Assembly: GCA_026712885.1 (NCBI GenBank)
Contig: JAPOPO010000010.1
Span: 1-9,559 of the forward strand
Length of the DNA: 9,559 nt
Origin: Rhodospirillales bacterium
Lineage (GTDB): Bacteria; Pseudomonadota; Alphaproteobacteria; UBA828
Reading direction: 5' to 3'
Shown here in pieces: positions 1 through 6,035 of this stretch (position 1 is the stretch's first letter; every line of letters starts with the position of its first letter). The translations under genes were made by a program, and so were the position numbers. The notes under the pieces are model-generated. The model was not told where the DNA came from, did not search any database, and saw only the letters and a list, made by a program, of their open reading frames with translations.

Positions 1-137
1 ATCTCCAGCGCGGCCCCCACGGCGTCGCCGAGAAAGCGCTCGCCCGTGGGCGCGCCGCCCTCGTGGAGGTCGAGATAGACCTCGCCGGCGCCGATCACGA
101 TGTTGTCGGTGCGCTTGTCGATGTTTCGCGCGGTCAT
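1..137 (-). CDS. Probable phage tail tube protein, N-terminal part (cut by window start)
   Basis: Only the first 45 codons are visible; the frame stays open to base 1. The product begins MTARNIDKRT and continues with a stretch reading GEVYLDLHEGG and then TGERFLGD. A short N-terminal extension followed by a 'YLD...GERFLG' segment is, as I recall it, common at the start of tail tube proteins of siphovirus-type Mu-like prophages, but I could not check this by search. The position directly after a gp37-like tail terminator fits a major tail protein. The start is well supported: an AGGGGG Shine-Dalgarno (145-150) lies 7 nt upstream, and the ATG overlaps the stop of the preceding small ORF as ATGA (134-137), suggesting coupled translation. 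The family call is moderate; the existence of the gene is firm. Confidence 0.6.
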   Translation of the reverse strand, partial: MTARNIDKRTDNIVIGAGEVYLDLHEGGAPTGERFLGDAVGAALE

Positions 138-280
138 TGTTCATCCCCCTCAGTCGCCGGGCGCTCGCTCCGCTCGATCGTGCGCACCGCGCGCGTGGCC
201 GCGCGACGCTTCGCGCCTCTCGGCGCGCGGCGCGGTCGCACCGTCCGGGCCTGCGGCCCGGCCCTTCGCTTGTCCCTCAT
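134..280 (-). CDS. Tiny Arg-rich phage ORF of unknown function (48 aa)
   Basis: This 48-residue ORF lies between the gp37-like gene and the tail tube gene. It carries 14 Arg and 2 Lys, mostly in the first 42 residues, and ends in an acidic tail (TEGDEQ). An ideal AGGAGG (288-293) sits 7 nt before the ATG, and the stop overlaps the next start as ATGA, so translation is likely. Mu-like phages often encode a small protein at this place (DUF2635 in Mu), but this one does not resemble that family. Two perfect GC-rich hairpins lie inside it, so an alternative view is a structured, repeat-derived spacer that happens to stay open and carries a ribosome across to the tail tube gene. A longer in-frame start exists upstream (beginning inside the gp37-like gene), but no start there has a comparable ribosome binding site. 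No function is proposed. Confidence 0.5.
   Translation of the reverse strand: MRDKRRAGPQARTVRPRRAPRGAKRRAATRAVRTIERSERPATEGDEQ
212..261. repeat. Two adjacent perfect GC-rich hairpins
   Basis: CGCGCC-TCTC-GGCGCG (212-227) forms a 6-bp stem with a 4-nt loop. CCGGGCC-TGC-GGCCCGG (245-261) forms a 7-bp stem with a 3-nt loop. Both are exact and lie within the 48-aa ORF. There is no T tract on either side, so they do not look like intrinsic terminators. They could be a repeat-type palindromic element or an mRNA structure that tunes tail tube expression. Confidence 0.6.
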
Positions 281-287
281 GTGGCAG

Positions 288-293
288 CCTCCT
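288..293 (-). promoter_or_regulatory. Ribosome binding site of the 48-aa ORF
   Basis: A full AGGAGG on the minus strand, 7 nt before the ATG at 280. It decides the start of the small Arg-rich ORF against the longer in-frame reading and is the main evidence that this ORF is translated. Confidence 0.65.
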
Positions 294-332
294 CGCTCGC
301 TTACCCTCATGCCCGTACGCATTGCCGGCTCC

Positions 333-809
333 CTATTCGGCTTCCACGACGCCGGCGCGGGCGATGCGGCGGATTTCGTATTCGTCGAGCCATTGCAGGC
401 GTCCGTCCTCCAGCGAGACCAGTCGCCCGCGACGGAACGACAGGACCTCGCGCTGCCCCGGCGGCGTCCAGCCGGCGAGCGCCTGCCTGGCCTGCGCAAG
501 AAGGGCGGAGAGGCGCCCGCGCCCACGCGCACCTGTACGGTCGTTGGGCGCCGCAACCATCACGGAGACGCCGACGCGGACGACGTGCTGAACGGGCGCG
601 TTCTCGACCCGGCGCGTCGTGCTTTCCTCCGCCTCGTCGGAGACCGGCAGCACCAGCGCCGCCGGCGTCTTGGGCCAGGCCGTCAGAACCGCCGTATCGA
701 GGGCGCTCAGAACCGCGGCGAAGACGGGCCCGCCGCCCTCGGCCTTGAGCGCGGTGAGGCGCTCGGCCATCGCGTCGGCGAGGTGCATTTCCAGCGCGAC
801 AGGAGTCAT
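333..809 (-). CDS. Phage tail terminator-like protein (Mu gp37-like)
   Basis: The 158-aa product has the features I associate with gp37-like/tail terminator proteins of Mu-like siphoviruses: an N-terminal helix (VALEMHLADAMAERLTALKA), a central strand pair (VVRVGVSVMVAAPND), a helix with 'LSALLAQARQALAGWTPPG', and a C-terminal part with 'RRGRLVSLEDGRLQWLDEYEIRR'. Such proteins cap the tail tube and help to set tail length at the head-tail joint. It sits between the virion morphogenesis gene and the tail tube gene, as expected for a neck and tail-completion block. Its ATG overlaps the previous stop as ATGA (806-809), with a GGTGGGG stretch just upstream. The family call rests on pattern and order; Mu gp37 and other terminator families are hard to separate by eye. 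Confidence 0.7.
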   Translation of the reverse strand: MTPVALEMHLADAMAERLTALKAEGGGPVFAAVLSALDTAVLTAWPKTPAALVLPVSDEAEESTTRRVENAPVQHVVRVGVSVMVAAPNDRTGARGRGRLSALLAQARQALAGWTPPGQREVLSFRRGRLVSLEDGRLQWLDEYEIRRIARAGVVEAE

Positions 810-1255
810 GTCCCCACCCTTATGATTGCCCGTGCGACGATGCGCGCGATCGCATCGCGGTCGTGCTCGTCGATGCCGAGATAGGGACGCGCTGGGATTG
901 TTGCCCGCAGCCCTTTGCCGGCGCGCCCTCCGAACTGGTGAATGGCGGCGTAGAGGACGTTCGACCCGACCTCGACGGCCCGCCCGCCGTCGGTGACCGT
1001 GTGGGTGATCGAGCCGCGCAACCGACCGGTGTCGGTGAGGGTTTTGCCGCCTACCGCGAGGGCGCGAGCGCTCTTTAGCCAGGGTGAGCCGTCAGGTGCC
1101 CGCTCGCGCTCGAAGCGTCGAAGCGTGGAGGCGACGAGGTAGCGCCCAACCTGGTCCAAGGTTGCGGAAGGGTTAGCCAGCACCACCGCCACGCGAGAGA
1201 GAGCGGCGTTGAGCGCCGAGCCTTCAATTGCGACGTCGATTGTTCGCGAAACCAT
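806..1255 (-). CDS. Phage virion morphogenesis / tail completion protein (Mu gpG- or P2 gpS-like)
   Basis: The 149-aa protein has the conserved layout of the phage virion morphogenesis family (PF05069). It has a helical N-terminal half, then 'RFERERAPDGSPW' at about residue 48, 'LTDTGRLRGSI' at about 73, 'VGSNVLYAAIHQFGG' at about 97 and 'IPARPYLGID' at about 120, followed by a short C-terminal helix. The combination of PDGSPW, DTGRL, YAAIHQFGG and PARP is diagnostic. Members act in head or tail completion at the neck. Length is normal and nothing looks broken. Translation is probably coupled at both ends: its start shares a base with the upstream stop (TAATG at 1253-1257) and its stop overlaps the next start (ATGA). 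Confidence 0.88.
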   Translation of the reverse strand: MVSRTIDVAIEGSALNAALSRVAVVLANPSATLDQVGRYLVASTLRRFERERAPDGSPWLKSARALAVGGKTLTDTGRLRGSITHTVTDGGRAVEVGSNVLYAAIHQFGGRAGKGLRATIPARPYLGIDEHDRDAIARIVARAIIRVGT

Positions 1256-1656
1256 TAGAGCCCCGCGAGGTTGTCAGGTGTGATGGAAGGTGCGGGACCG
1301 CCACGCGCCGCCTTGTGGCGGCGGGGCACCGGATGGCCGGCCCCGTCCAGGAGCGCTTCCTCACCGGACGCGAGGCGGACGAGCGCAGCCTGCGCCCGCT
1401 CGGCGCGCGCGGTCACTTCCGCCGCCGAAACGTCGTCGTAGAGCGCGCGCCGAGCGAGATCGCAGGCGATCCCCACAAGCCGCGGCCAAGAGGTGCCGGT
1501 CAACGGCAGTCGATAGGCGACGGCGAGCGCCGCGTCGATCTCGGCCGCCGCATCTGCAAGTGCGGAGTCGATCCGTCCGGCCTCCATCCCGGCGAGGTCC
1601 AGCGCCTCTTCCGCGCCGAACCGCGCCTCCATGTCCGCACGAGTGGCGTAGGTCAT
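1255..1656 (-). CDS. DUF1320 protein, Mu gp36-like
   Basis: The 133-aa product opens MTYATRADMEARFGAEE, a typical DUF1320 (PF07030) beginning. It continues with 'AAAEIDAALAVAYRLPL', then 'WPRLVGIACDLARRALYDD', and a helix ending 'ALVRLASGEEALL'. These are the family landmarks in the right order and spacing. In Mu-type phages this protein follows the capsid genes and is thought to be a head completion or head-tail connector component. The C-terminal about 30 residues are Pro/Gly-rich and probably disordered. The start overlaps the upstream stop as ATGA (1653-1656), and the stop abuts the next start. The family is clear; its exact role is less certain. Confidence 0.88.
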   Translation of the reverse strand: MTYATRADMEARFGAEEALDLAGMEAGRIDSALADAAAEIDAALAVAYRLPLTGTSWPRLVGIACDLARRALYDDVSAAEVTARAERAQAALVRLASGEEALLDGAGHPVPRRHKAARGGPAPSITPDNLAGL

Positions 1657-2621
1657 GCCCGCATCTCCCGCACTTGGGTGAGAGTCAGCGGGCCCTCGTA
1701 GCGGTCGCGCCTCTTGTGCGCGAAGCGGACGGCGATCCCGTTGATGGTCTCGCGCCGGCCGTCGAGCATGGGCTCGCCGAACGCGCGTAGCGTGCCGCCG
1801 CGCGCGCCGCGATCGATCAGGACCAGGCGGCGCACGAACGCGGGCCGGGTCTCTGGCGTCGGCTCCAGACGTATCGCCCGCAAGCCGCGTGACGCGACCC
1901 GCCAGGCGACTGTCGTACCGCGCGCCTCCGACGCGTTCGCAGCCTGCTTCGACAGCGTCCCGTCCGGGTTGAGGCCGGCGTCGGCGAGCGCTCGGCGGCG
2001 CTCGCGCTCGTAGACCGCGATGCGAGCCTCGACTGCGGCGGTGGCGCGGGCGGCCTCCTCGGGCGTCTCGGTCACGCCGGCGTCGACCATGGCTTGCTGA
2101 CGCCTTTCCTCCTCTGCCCGCTCGCGCTCGATCGCCTGCGTCATGCCGGCGGCATACGTGCGGGCGCTCGCCTGGCGGGCGGCGAGTGCGGCCTGTTGGG
2201 CGTCCGCGCTCATCCGCTTGGAGGCCTTCCGCACCGCATCCGAGACAGGCGGTTGCGGATAGTCGATGGTCTCGCGGGGCGTGAAGGCCGGCACCGCCTT
2301 GCGCGCGCGGGCGGCGTAGTCGAGCACCGAAAGCAGGGTCACGCTCGGCGTGTCCACGATGTGCCGCTCAGCGTCGCGGAGCGCCCGCATCTCGGGCACG
2401 ATCCGCTCGTAGAGGGTGCGGCTCATAGCGTCGATACGCAGCCACCCGGTCCACGAATTCCTGATCTTGCAATAGGCGTGGACCATGTTCAGCAAGCGCT
2501 CAGCGTGCTGGCAGACCTCACTCTCGGCCGCGCTTTGGCGCGGGTCCGCCGGTGAATAGCCGAGCCCGCAAAGATGATCCGCTGGTCTCGCCTGTGCAGG
2601 CGCGGAGGAATTTTGCGTCAT
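1653..2621 (-). CDS. Unrecognised phage protein between capsid and DUF1320 genes (322 aa)
   Basis: I do not recognise this protein. The N-terminal 30 residues look flexible (Ala/Pro/Ser). Residues 35-110 appear helical and include a Cys-containing HAYCKIRNSWTGW segment. Residues 135-215 are strongly helical, Glu/Arg/Ala-rich and coiled-coil-like (for example AIERERAEEERRQQ). The C-terminal 80 residues seem more globular, with 'FVRRLVLIDRGARGG' and 'INGIAVRFAHKRRDRYEGPLTL', which could form a small beta-rich domain. It starts 3 nt after the capsid stop and its own stop overlaps the DUF1320 start, so it belongs to the same transcript. By position it corresponds to Mu gp35, but I see no similarity. 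It could be a head, connector or accessory protein; no function is asserted. Confidence 0.8.
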   Translation of the reverse strand: MTQNSSAPAQARPADHLCGLGYSPADPRQSAAESEVCQHAERLLNMVHAYCKIRNSWTGWLRIDAMSRTLYERIVPEMRALRDAERHIVDTPSVTLLSVLDYAARARKAVPAFTPRETIDYPQPPVSDAVRKASKRMSADAQQAALAARQASARTYAAGMTQAIERERAEEERRQQAMVDAGVTETPEEAARATAAVEARIAVYERERRRALADAGLNPDGTLSKQAANASEARGTTVAWRVASRGLRAIRLEPTPETRPAFVRRLVLIDRGARGGTLRAFGEPMLDGRRETINGIAVRFAHKRRDRYEGPLTLTQVREMRA

Positions 2622-2624
2622 CGG

Positions 2625-3599
2625 CTACGCCACCGCGTTGCGCCAGAGGTAGCCGGCGCGGCTGTAGGCCACGAGCTCCTTGACGCATTCGCTGACCTTG
2701 ACGACGGTCGAGCCGCGATTGACACCGCGCGCCGGCTCTTCGTAGGTGCCAACCTGCAGCCCCCCTAGGGCATCGGCAGTCCAGCAGAACTTGGGCATGC
2801 GATCGCGGGACGATGCCATGTCGCGGCGCACGTGGATGGCGCAGGCGTGCTTGCCCCAGAGGCGGGCGAAGCTGTCCTCCTGGCCGCGCTTGGCGCTCTG
2901 GTACCAGGCCATGCCGACGAGCACGCGGTCGACCTCGAAGAGCTCGGCCACTGCCTCCTTCACCACGATGCCGGAGGCCTGGTCGCCGGCGCCGGTGGCG
3001 GCCACCGCTTCGACGATCTTCGGGTGCTGGCGGAGCGCGGTCCACACCTTCTGCCCGAACACCAGCGTGTTGGGGCGGACCAGCGGAACGTCGAGAGCCT
3101 CCAGGATCACCTTGCGCGGGTTCGAGCTGGCGTGGCTCCACTGCGCGTTTCCGTTGAGCGAGGTGGAGTGGCCGGCGGCGTAGCTGGACGCAGTGGTCAC
3201 CAGGTCGGCGACACGCCGCTCGCGCGCGAGCTTCACCAGCTCGGCGGTGGAAATCGCAGCCTGCTCCAGCGGGTCGTAGGCGACCTCCTGGGCGCGCGCT
3301 TCCTCGATGTCGCGGGAGGGGACAGGGTCCTCGAGGCCGTAATCGACGACGCTCGCGGTGGTGTCCGTGGCGCCGAACTCGACCTGATTGAGCCGCCCGG
3401 CGCGGGAAGCACGCACGTCCGGGATCGTAAGCAGGTCTTCTTCGCTGAGCGTCGTATAGGTGAACTTGTAGCCTGAGCGGACGCGCGGGCAGACCTCGTC
3501 GGCAATCAGGCCCGACGGCATTGCGGCCTGCGCGATTTGCGTGAGCCGAGTCTGGACCTCGTAGGGGCCGGAAGCGAGTTGGGTGGTGTGCGGATCCAT
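2625..3599 (-). CDS. Major capsid protein, probably HK97 fold
   Basis: The 324-aa product begins MDPHTTQLASGPYEVQTRLT. It has the layout of a proteobacterial prophage capsid subunit: a short N-terminal arm; 'AMPSGLIADEVCPRV' and 'YKFTYTTLSEEDLLTIPD'; a long helical middle ('AISTAELVKLARERRVADLV'); 'NTLVFGQKVWTALRQHPKI' at about residue 180; and 'LFEVDRVLVGMAWYQSAKRG' followed by a strand-rich C-terminus. There is no long scaffold-like delta domain, consistent with a separate protease/scaffold gene upstream. The frame is open for 97 more codons, but that extension lies over the decoration gene. The ATG at 3599 is chosen because a GAGGGA ribosome binding site precedes it by 5 nt. Order (protease, decoration, capsid) supports the call strongly; the fold is inferred. 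Confidence 0.8.
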   Translation of the reverse strand: MDPHTTQLASGPYEVQTRLTQIAQAAMPSGLIADEVCPRVRSGYKFTYTTLSEEDLLTIPDVRASRAGRLNQVEFGATDTTASVVDYGLEDPVPSRDIEEARAQEVAYDPLEQAAISTAELVKLARERRVADLVTTASSYAAGHSTSLNGNAQWSHASSNPRKVILEALDVPLVRPNTLVFGQKVWTALRQHPKIVEAVAATGAGDQASGIVVKEAVAELFEVDRVLVGMAWYQSAKRGQEDSFARLWGKHACAIHVRRDMASSRDRMPKFCWTADALGGLQVGTYEEPARGVNRGSTVVKVSECVKELVAYSRAGYLWRNAVA

Positions 3600-3604
3600 G
3601 GTGT

Positions 3605-3610
3605 TCCCTC
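3605..3610 (-). promoter_or_regulatory. Ribosome binding site fixing the major capsid start
   Basis: GAGGGA on the minus strand, 5 nt before the ATG at 3599. It overlaps the stop codon of the decoration protein gene. It supports the internal start over the longer open frame that reaches 3890. Confidence 0.6.
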
Positions 3611-3966
3611 TAGTGGAGGCCGGGCGCGAGCAGCACCTGGCCGATGTCGCCGTCGGCGCCGGAAACCTCGGCGATGCCGATGACGCGGTTGCCATCGGCG
3701 GCAGCGACCGCCTTGCCGTCGGCATCGGCAGTGAGCAGCGCGCCGCGCGCGACGTTGCCGCCGTATTCAATGTCGGCGATGCCGGCGCGGGCGAACTCGA
3801 CCCGCCCGCCCGAGGCCGCAGACGCCCGGCCGGAGACCCCGACATGGGCATCCGCCGCTGCGGCGGACTGCACGACCTTGCCGTCGGCATCGCCGTACTT
3901 GACGATTCGGTGTGGGGAGACGGCGCCGCCGGCGTCCGCCGCCCGCCACATCAGCACATGACTCAT
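3610..3966 (-). CDS. Capsid decoration / cement protein (DUF2190-like)
   Basis: The 118-aa protein is Ala/Gly/Asp-rich and strand-forming. Its C-terminal half follows the DUF2190-type pattern: 'VEFARAGIADIEYGGNVARG', 'LLTADADGKAVAA', then 'VIGIAEVSGADGDIGQVLLAPG'. Such small proteins bind the outside of the capsid lattice and stabilise the head. The position between protease/scaffold and major capsid genes is the classical one. The start overlaps the protease stop as ATGA (3963-3966), and the stop lies 10 nt before the capsid start. Length is normal for the family. The N-terminal 25 residues (MSHVLMWRAADAGGAVSPHR) do not suggest a signal or membrane segment. Confidence 0.75.
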   Translation of the reverse strand: MSHVLMWRAADAGGAVSPHRIVKYGDADGKVVQSAAAADAHVGVSGRASAASGGRVEFARAGIADIEYGGNVARGALLTADADGKAVAAADGNRVIGIAEVSGADGDIGQVLLAPGLH

Positions 3967-5099
3967 TGGCTTCCTCCTTCGATGCCGAGCCCGCGTCTGG
4001 CACGCGCCCGGTCGACGGCCTCGGCGGGGGTGAGGGTCACGCCCTTCTCCGCCTCCGCTGCCATCAGCGCACGGGCTTCGACAGCGATCCGCTCGCTGTC
4101 CTCGCCCGCATCCTCGTGAGAGCCCGCGAACGCCAACGCGCCCGGCACCGGGCCGCCCGCGAGCGTCCGGTAGTCCACGCGCCTGGGCAGGCCCTCGATG
4201 AACCGTTCCAGAATGGCGGCGGCCCGCATCCGCACCTCGCCGCCAGAGGCCGACGCGAAGGCGATGGTGGCGTGCCCACCTTCAGCGCCCTCGTCGTCGT
4301 AGCCCCGGTCGTCCCCGAGCGCGGCTAGCAGCGCGATAAGCGCCGCTCGCTCCGCGGGCAGGACGCGTCCCGCCTCCACGTGCGGCGCGATCTCCGCTTC
4401 CGCAGCCCGCCGTCTGTCGTCGGTCGCTACCGCTTGCTCGCGGGCGAGCAGGATTGCCTCCCGCTCTGCCAGCGCAATTTCTCTCTCGGCGAGCGCTGCC
4501 CGTCCGCTGTCTCCGTCTGCGGCCTCGGCCGGAACGCAGGAGGGATCGCTCCGCTCCTCTTCGACCTCTCCCCGCCCCTGGGAGGCACGGAGGGGGACGA
4601 GGCTATTGCCGTCTTCGTCCCCGCTCGGCTCCAGGGCGCGGAGAGAGTCGGGCTGTGTTTCGAACGAGTCCTGCGGAGCCTCGGCAGTGCTGTCGGCAAG
4701 CGCGATCACGGTCTCGGCCTCGGCCGCGAAGCGCGTCGGCGCGAGGCCCGGCACCGCCGGTGCGCGACCGCCGAGAAATCCGAGATGGCGCAGGGTGTCG
4801 CCCTGGAGGGCGATCGAGCGACCAGCGTAGCGGCCGTCCTCGACCGCCTCGCGGAAGGCGGGCGTGATGTCGCGCAGCTTCGCCTGCAACCGGTCTCCGA
4901 CGCGGCGGAGGCTGTCAACCCAGCCAAACGCCGGCGCGTTCGCTTCAGGGTGGCCGACCACGACCGGCGCAGGGTCGGCTGCGGCGTGCGCCGCGACGAT
5001 CCGGTCCAGCCGGTCCTCGTCGACGCGCACGTCGCGCCCGGCCAAATCGCGCCAGGTGCCGGCGCGGCAGATGTCGATCCACCCGTCGAGCGCACTCAT
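3963..5099 (-). CDS. Phage head maturation protease with C-terminal scaffold (Mu gpI-like)
   Basis: The 378-aa product carries a Mu-like prohead protease domain in residues 1-125: 'PVVVGHPEANAPAFGWV' with His50, 'DGRYAGRSIAL' with Ser95 as likely nucleophile, and 'LRHLGFLGGRAPAVPGL' at 103-119. Residues 130-200 form an acidic, low-complexity linker. Residues 202-236 form an Ala/Glu/Arg coiled coil, and the rest is helical and scaffold-like. In Mu-type phages the full protein cleaves the scaffold and the C-terminal part guides capsid assembly. I found no in-frame ATG for a separate scaffold product in the right place; any internal start would have to be GTG or TTG. The ATG at 5099 has only a short GAGG 6 nt upstream. 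It is the first phage gene here; terminase, portal and minor head genes are not seen before it. Confidence 0.85.
   Translation of the reverse strand: MSALDGWIDICRAGTWRDLAGRDVRVDEDRLDRIVAAHAAADPAPVVVGHPEANAPAFGWVDSLRRVGDRLQAKLRDITPAFREAVEDGRYAGRSIALQGDTLRHLGFLGGRAPAVPGLAPTRFAAEAETVIALADSTAEAPQDSFETQPDSLRALEPSGDEDGNSLVPLRASQGRGEVEEERSDPSCVPAEAADGDSGRAALAEREIALAEREAILLAREQAVATDDRRRAAEAEIAPHVEAGRVLPAERAALIALLAALGDDRGYDDEGAEGGHATIAFASASGGEVRMRAAAILERFIEGLPRRVDYRTLAGGPVPGALAFAGSHEDAGEDSERIAVEARALMAAEAEKGVTLTPAEAVDRARARRGLGIEGGSQ
4509..4652 (-). repeat. Repeat-like GC-rich insert in the protease/scaffold linker
   Basis: This part of the gene (residues about 150-197) reads on the minus strand as blocks such as CCCCCTCC, CCTCCCAGGGGCGGGGAGAGG and GAGGAGCGGAGCGATCC. 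These resemble dispersed palindromic intergenic repeats of alphaproteobacterial genomes rather than normal coding sequence, and they encode a charged, low-complexity linker. The 11-mer GAGCGGAGCGA (4546-4556) also occurs on the same strand at 165-175. A repeat origin is inferred from style only. Confidence 0.35.
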
Positions 5100-5508
5100 G
5101 CGTGGCCTCGAGTCGCGCCAGAGGCACGCGGAATATGAGTCGGACCCTTACGGTCGCGGCATCGATGAGCCGCGCCTTGGGCGGGGTGGTGGGAGGGCGA
5201 AGGAGCGTTCAGAGCGTTCATGGCGCGGACAATGCCCTGCGCCGAACCCCCTGTGCATCGCACCATGTTCCGGGGTGTTAAACGGAGTTCTTGGCTTCAG
5301 TCATGGGGTGCGCAGCACTGCCGTCTGCGCACAACTTCAAGGTCGGCCCTCTGAACCGCGTAATGTCTGGTGGTTGATGGTTGTGCGACGAATGCGGACC
5401 CGAATTGTCAATGGACACTGGGCACGGCAAAAGCGGACAGCCCAGCCGTGTCTGCCTCTCACCGTAACCGGCATCCCCCGAGTAACGGAAGACGCCTGAG
5501 CCTCGTTG
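5100..5508. other. Junction region without a convincing gene
   Basis: About 400 bases separate the phage protease gene from the 96-aa gene. I see no ORF with both a ribosome binding site and protein-like composition on either strand, and no recognisable remnant of a portal, terminase or minor head protein. It holds a perfect inverted repeat (5308-5332) and a minus-strand TTGACA (5406-5411) with no good -10 hexamer at the usual distance. It probably contains the breakpoint between prophage and host DNA. Confidence 0.6.
5308..5332. repeat. Perfect 8-bp inverted repeat
   Basis: GTGCGCAG (5308-5315) and CTGCGCAC (5325-5332) are exact reverse complements separated by 9 nt. No T tract follows on either strand, so it is a poor intrinsic terminator. 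It could be an operator, a recombination or attachment-related site, or an RNA hairpin upstream of the phage block. Confidence 0.5.
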
Positions 5509-5799
5509 TCACGACCTTGCAGGCTCGACAATAACTCGATGACGCCCGCGCCGGAGCAAATAGCCGCCGCGCGGAATCGCCAGCGAGCCGTCCCGGACGA
5601 GCGGCCAAAGCGTATCGACGATCAGCACGGCATCATGGTCTTCCTCGACCACAACCGGCTTCGGTTGCTTGGCAAGCCATGCGGCAAACGCACGCTCGCC
5701 GATCTCGTCACCCACAGACCTGCGCAGTGAATCGAGCTTGCGGAGCTGCCCCTTTGTCAACGTACTCTTGTCGAACTTGATCGAAGACCGTCCCGCCAT
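5509..5799 (-). CDS. Unrecognised small protein (96 aa)
   Basis: I do not recognise this gene. The product begins MAGRSSIKFDKSTLTKGQLR. Residues 13-45 are probably helical and basic to mixed (KGQLRKLDSLRRSVGDEIGERAFAAWLAKQ). A hydrophobic acidic stretch follows (PVVVEEDHDAVLIVDTLWPLV), and the basic C-terminus contains IPRGGYLLRRGRHRVIVE. There are no transmembrane segments, signal peptide or Cys clusters; it looks like a small soluble, possibly nucleic-acid-binding protein. The frame is open to 5865, but the ATG at 5799 is chosen because GGAGG lies 7 nt upstream. It stands alone, with an AT-rich gap of 236 bp before it and about 400 bp of apparently non-coding DNA after it. It could be a leftover of an integrated element or a small regulator. 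Confidence 0.7.
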   Translation of the reverse strand: MAGRSSIKFDKSTLTKGQLRKLDSLRRSVGDEIGERAFAAWLAKQPKPVVVEEDHDAVLIVDTLWPLVRDGSLAIPRGGYLLRRGRHRVIVEPARS

Positions 5800-5806
5800 A
5801 AGTCTG

Positions 5807-5811
5807 CCTCC
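5807..5811 (-). promoter_or_regulatory. Ribosome binding site deciding the start of the 96-aa gene
   Basis: GGAGG on the minus strand, 7 nt before the ATG at 5799. The alternative in-frame start at 5865 has no comparable site, so the shorter product is preferred. Confidence 0.65.
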
Positions 5812-5865
5812 GTGCAATCCGTGCGAATCGAGAATCAGCCTTATAGTAGACAAAGCTCCGACCAA

Positions 5866-6035
5866 AAAGCATTAGATTAATCGATATTCTCGATCGGCAT
5901 ATCAATGGGTTTCAGGGGTATATTGCAAAACGATTCAGCTAAGTTACCATCGGCATTACGGTCGTGTTCAAAGTGCGGACTTGTAGCGATACAAACTGTC
6001 CAAACTTACCATGATTAGATCGTATTGATATAATC
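5866..6035. other. AT-rich intergenic island
   Basis: A hand count of 5871-6040 gives about 38% GC, far below the GC-rich genes around it. It lies between the SDR stop and the 96-aa gene. It contains no ORF of note. Near the SDR end there is a weak 5-bp inverted repeat (GATTA/TAATC), and two similar 10-mers (aagttaccat at 5941, aacttaccat at 6003). It may hold the promoter of the 96-aa gene, but no clear -35/-10 pair stands out. Such islands often mark insertion boundaries. Confidence 0.6.

Noticed and set aside
2625..3890. Longer version of the capsid protein with 97 extra N-terminal residues
   Set aside because: The extension lies fully over the decoration gene in another frame and is Pro/Arg/Ser-rich; the internal ATG at 3599 has a ribosome binding site.
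5096..5221. Minus-strand 41-codon ORF ending in an ATGA overlap with the protease start (open further upstream, to an in-frame ATG of a 56-codon version)
   Set aside because: The overlap is attractive, but there is no ribosome binding site and the product (His/Pro/Arg-rich) does not look like a phage or cellular protein. Kept as a possible leader only.
5383..5411. Possible minus-strand promoter with an exact TTGACA at 5406-5411
   Set aside because: At 17 nt spacing the -10 position reads TCGCAC, which is poor, and no better hexamer lies nearby.
5337..5531. Minus-strand 64-codon ORF in the junction region
   Set aside because: No ribosome binding site, overlaps the end of the better supported 96-aa gene, and shows no recognisable protein pattern.
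6011..6034. Terminator for the SDR formed by the GATTA/TAATC inverted repeat
   Set aside because: A 5-bp AT-rich stem with a long loop and no T run is too weak to call.
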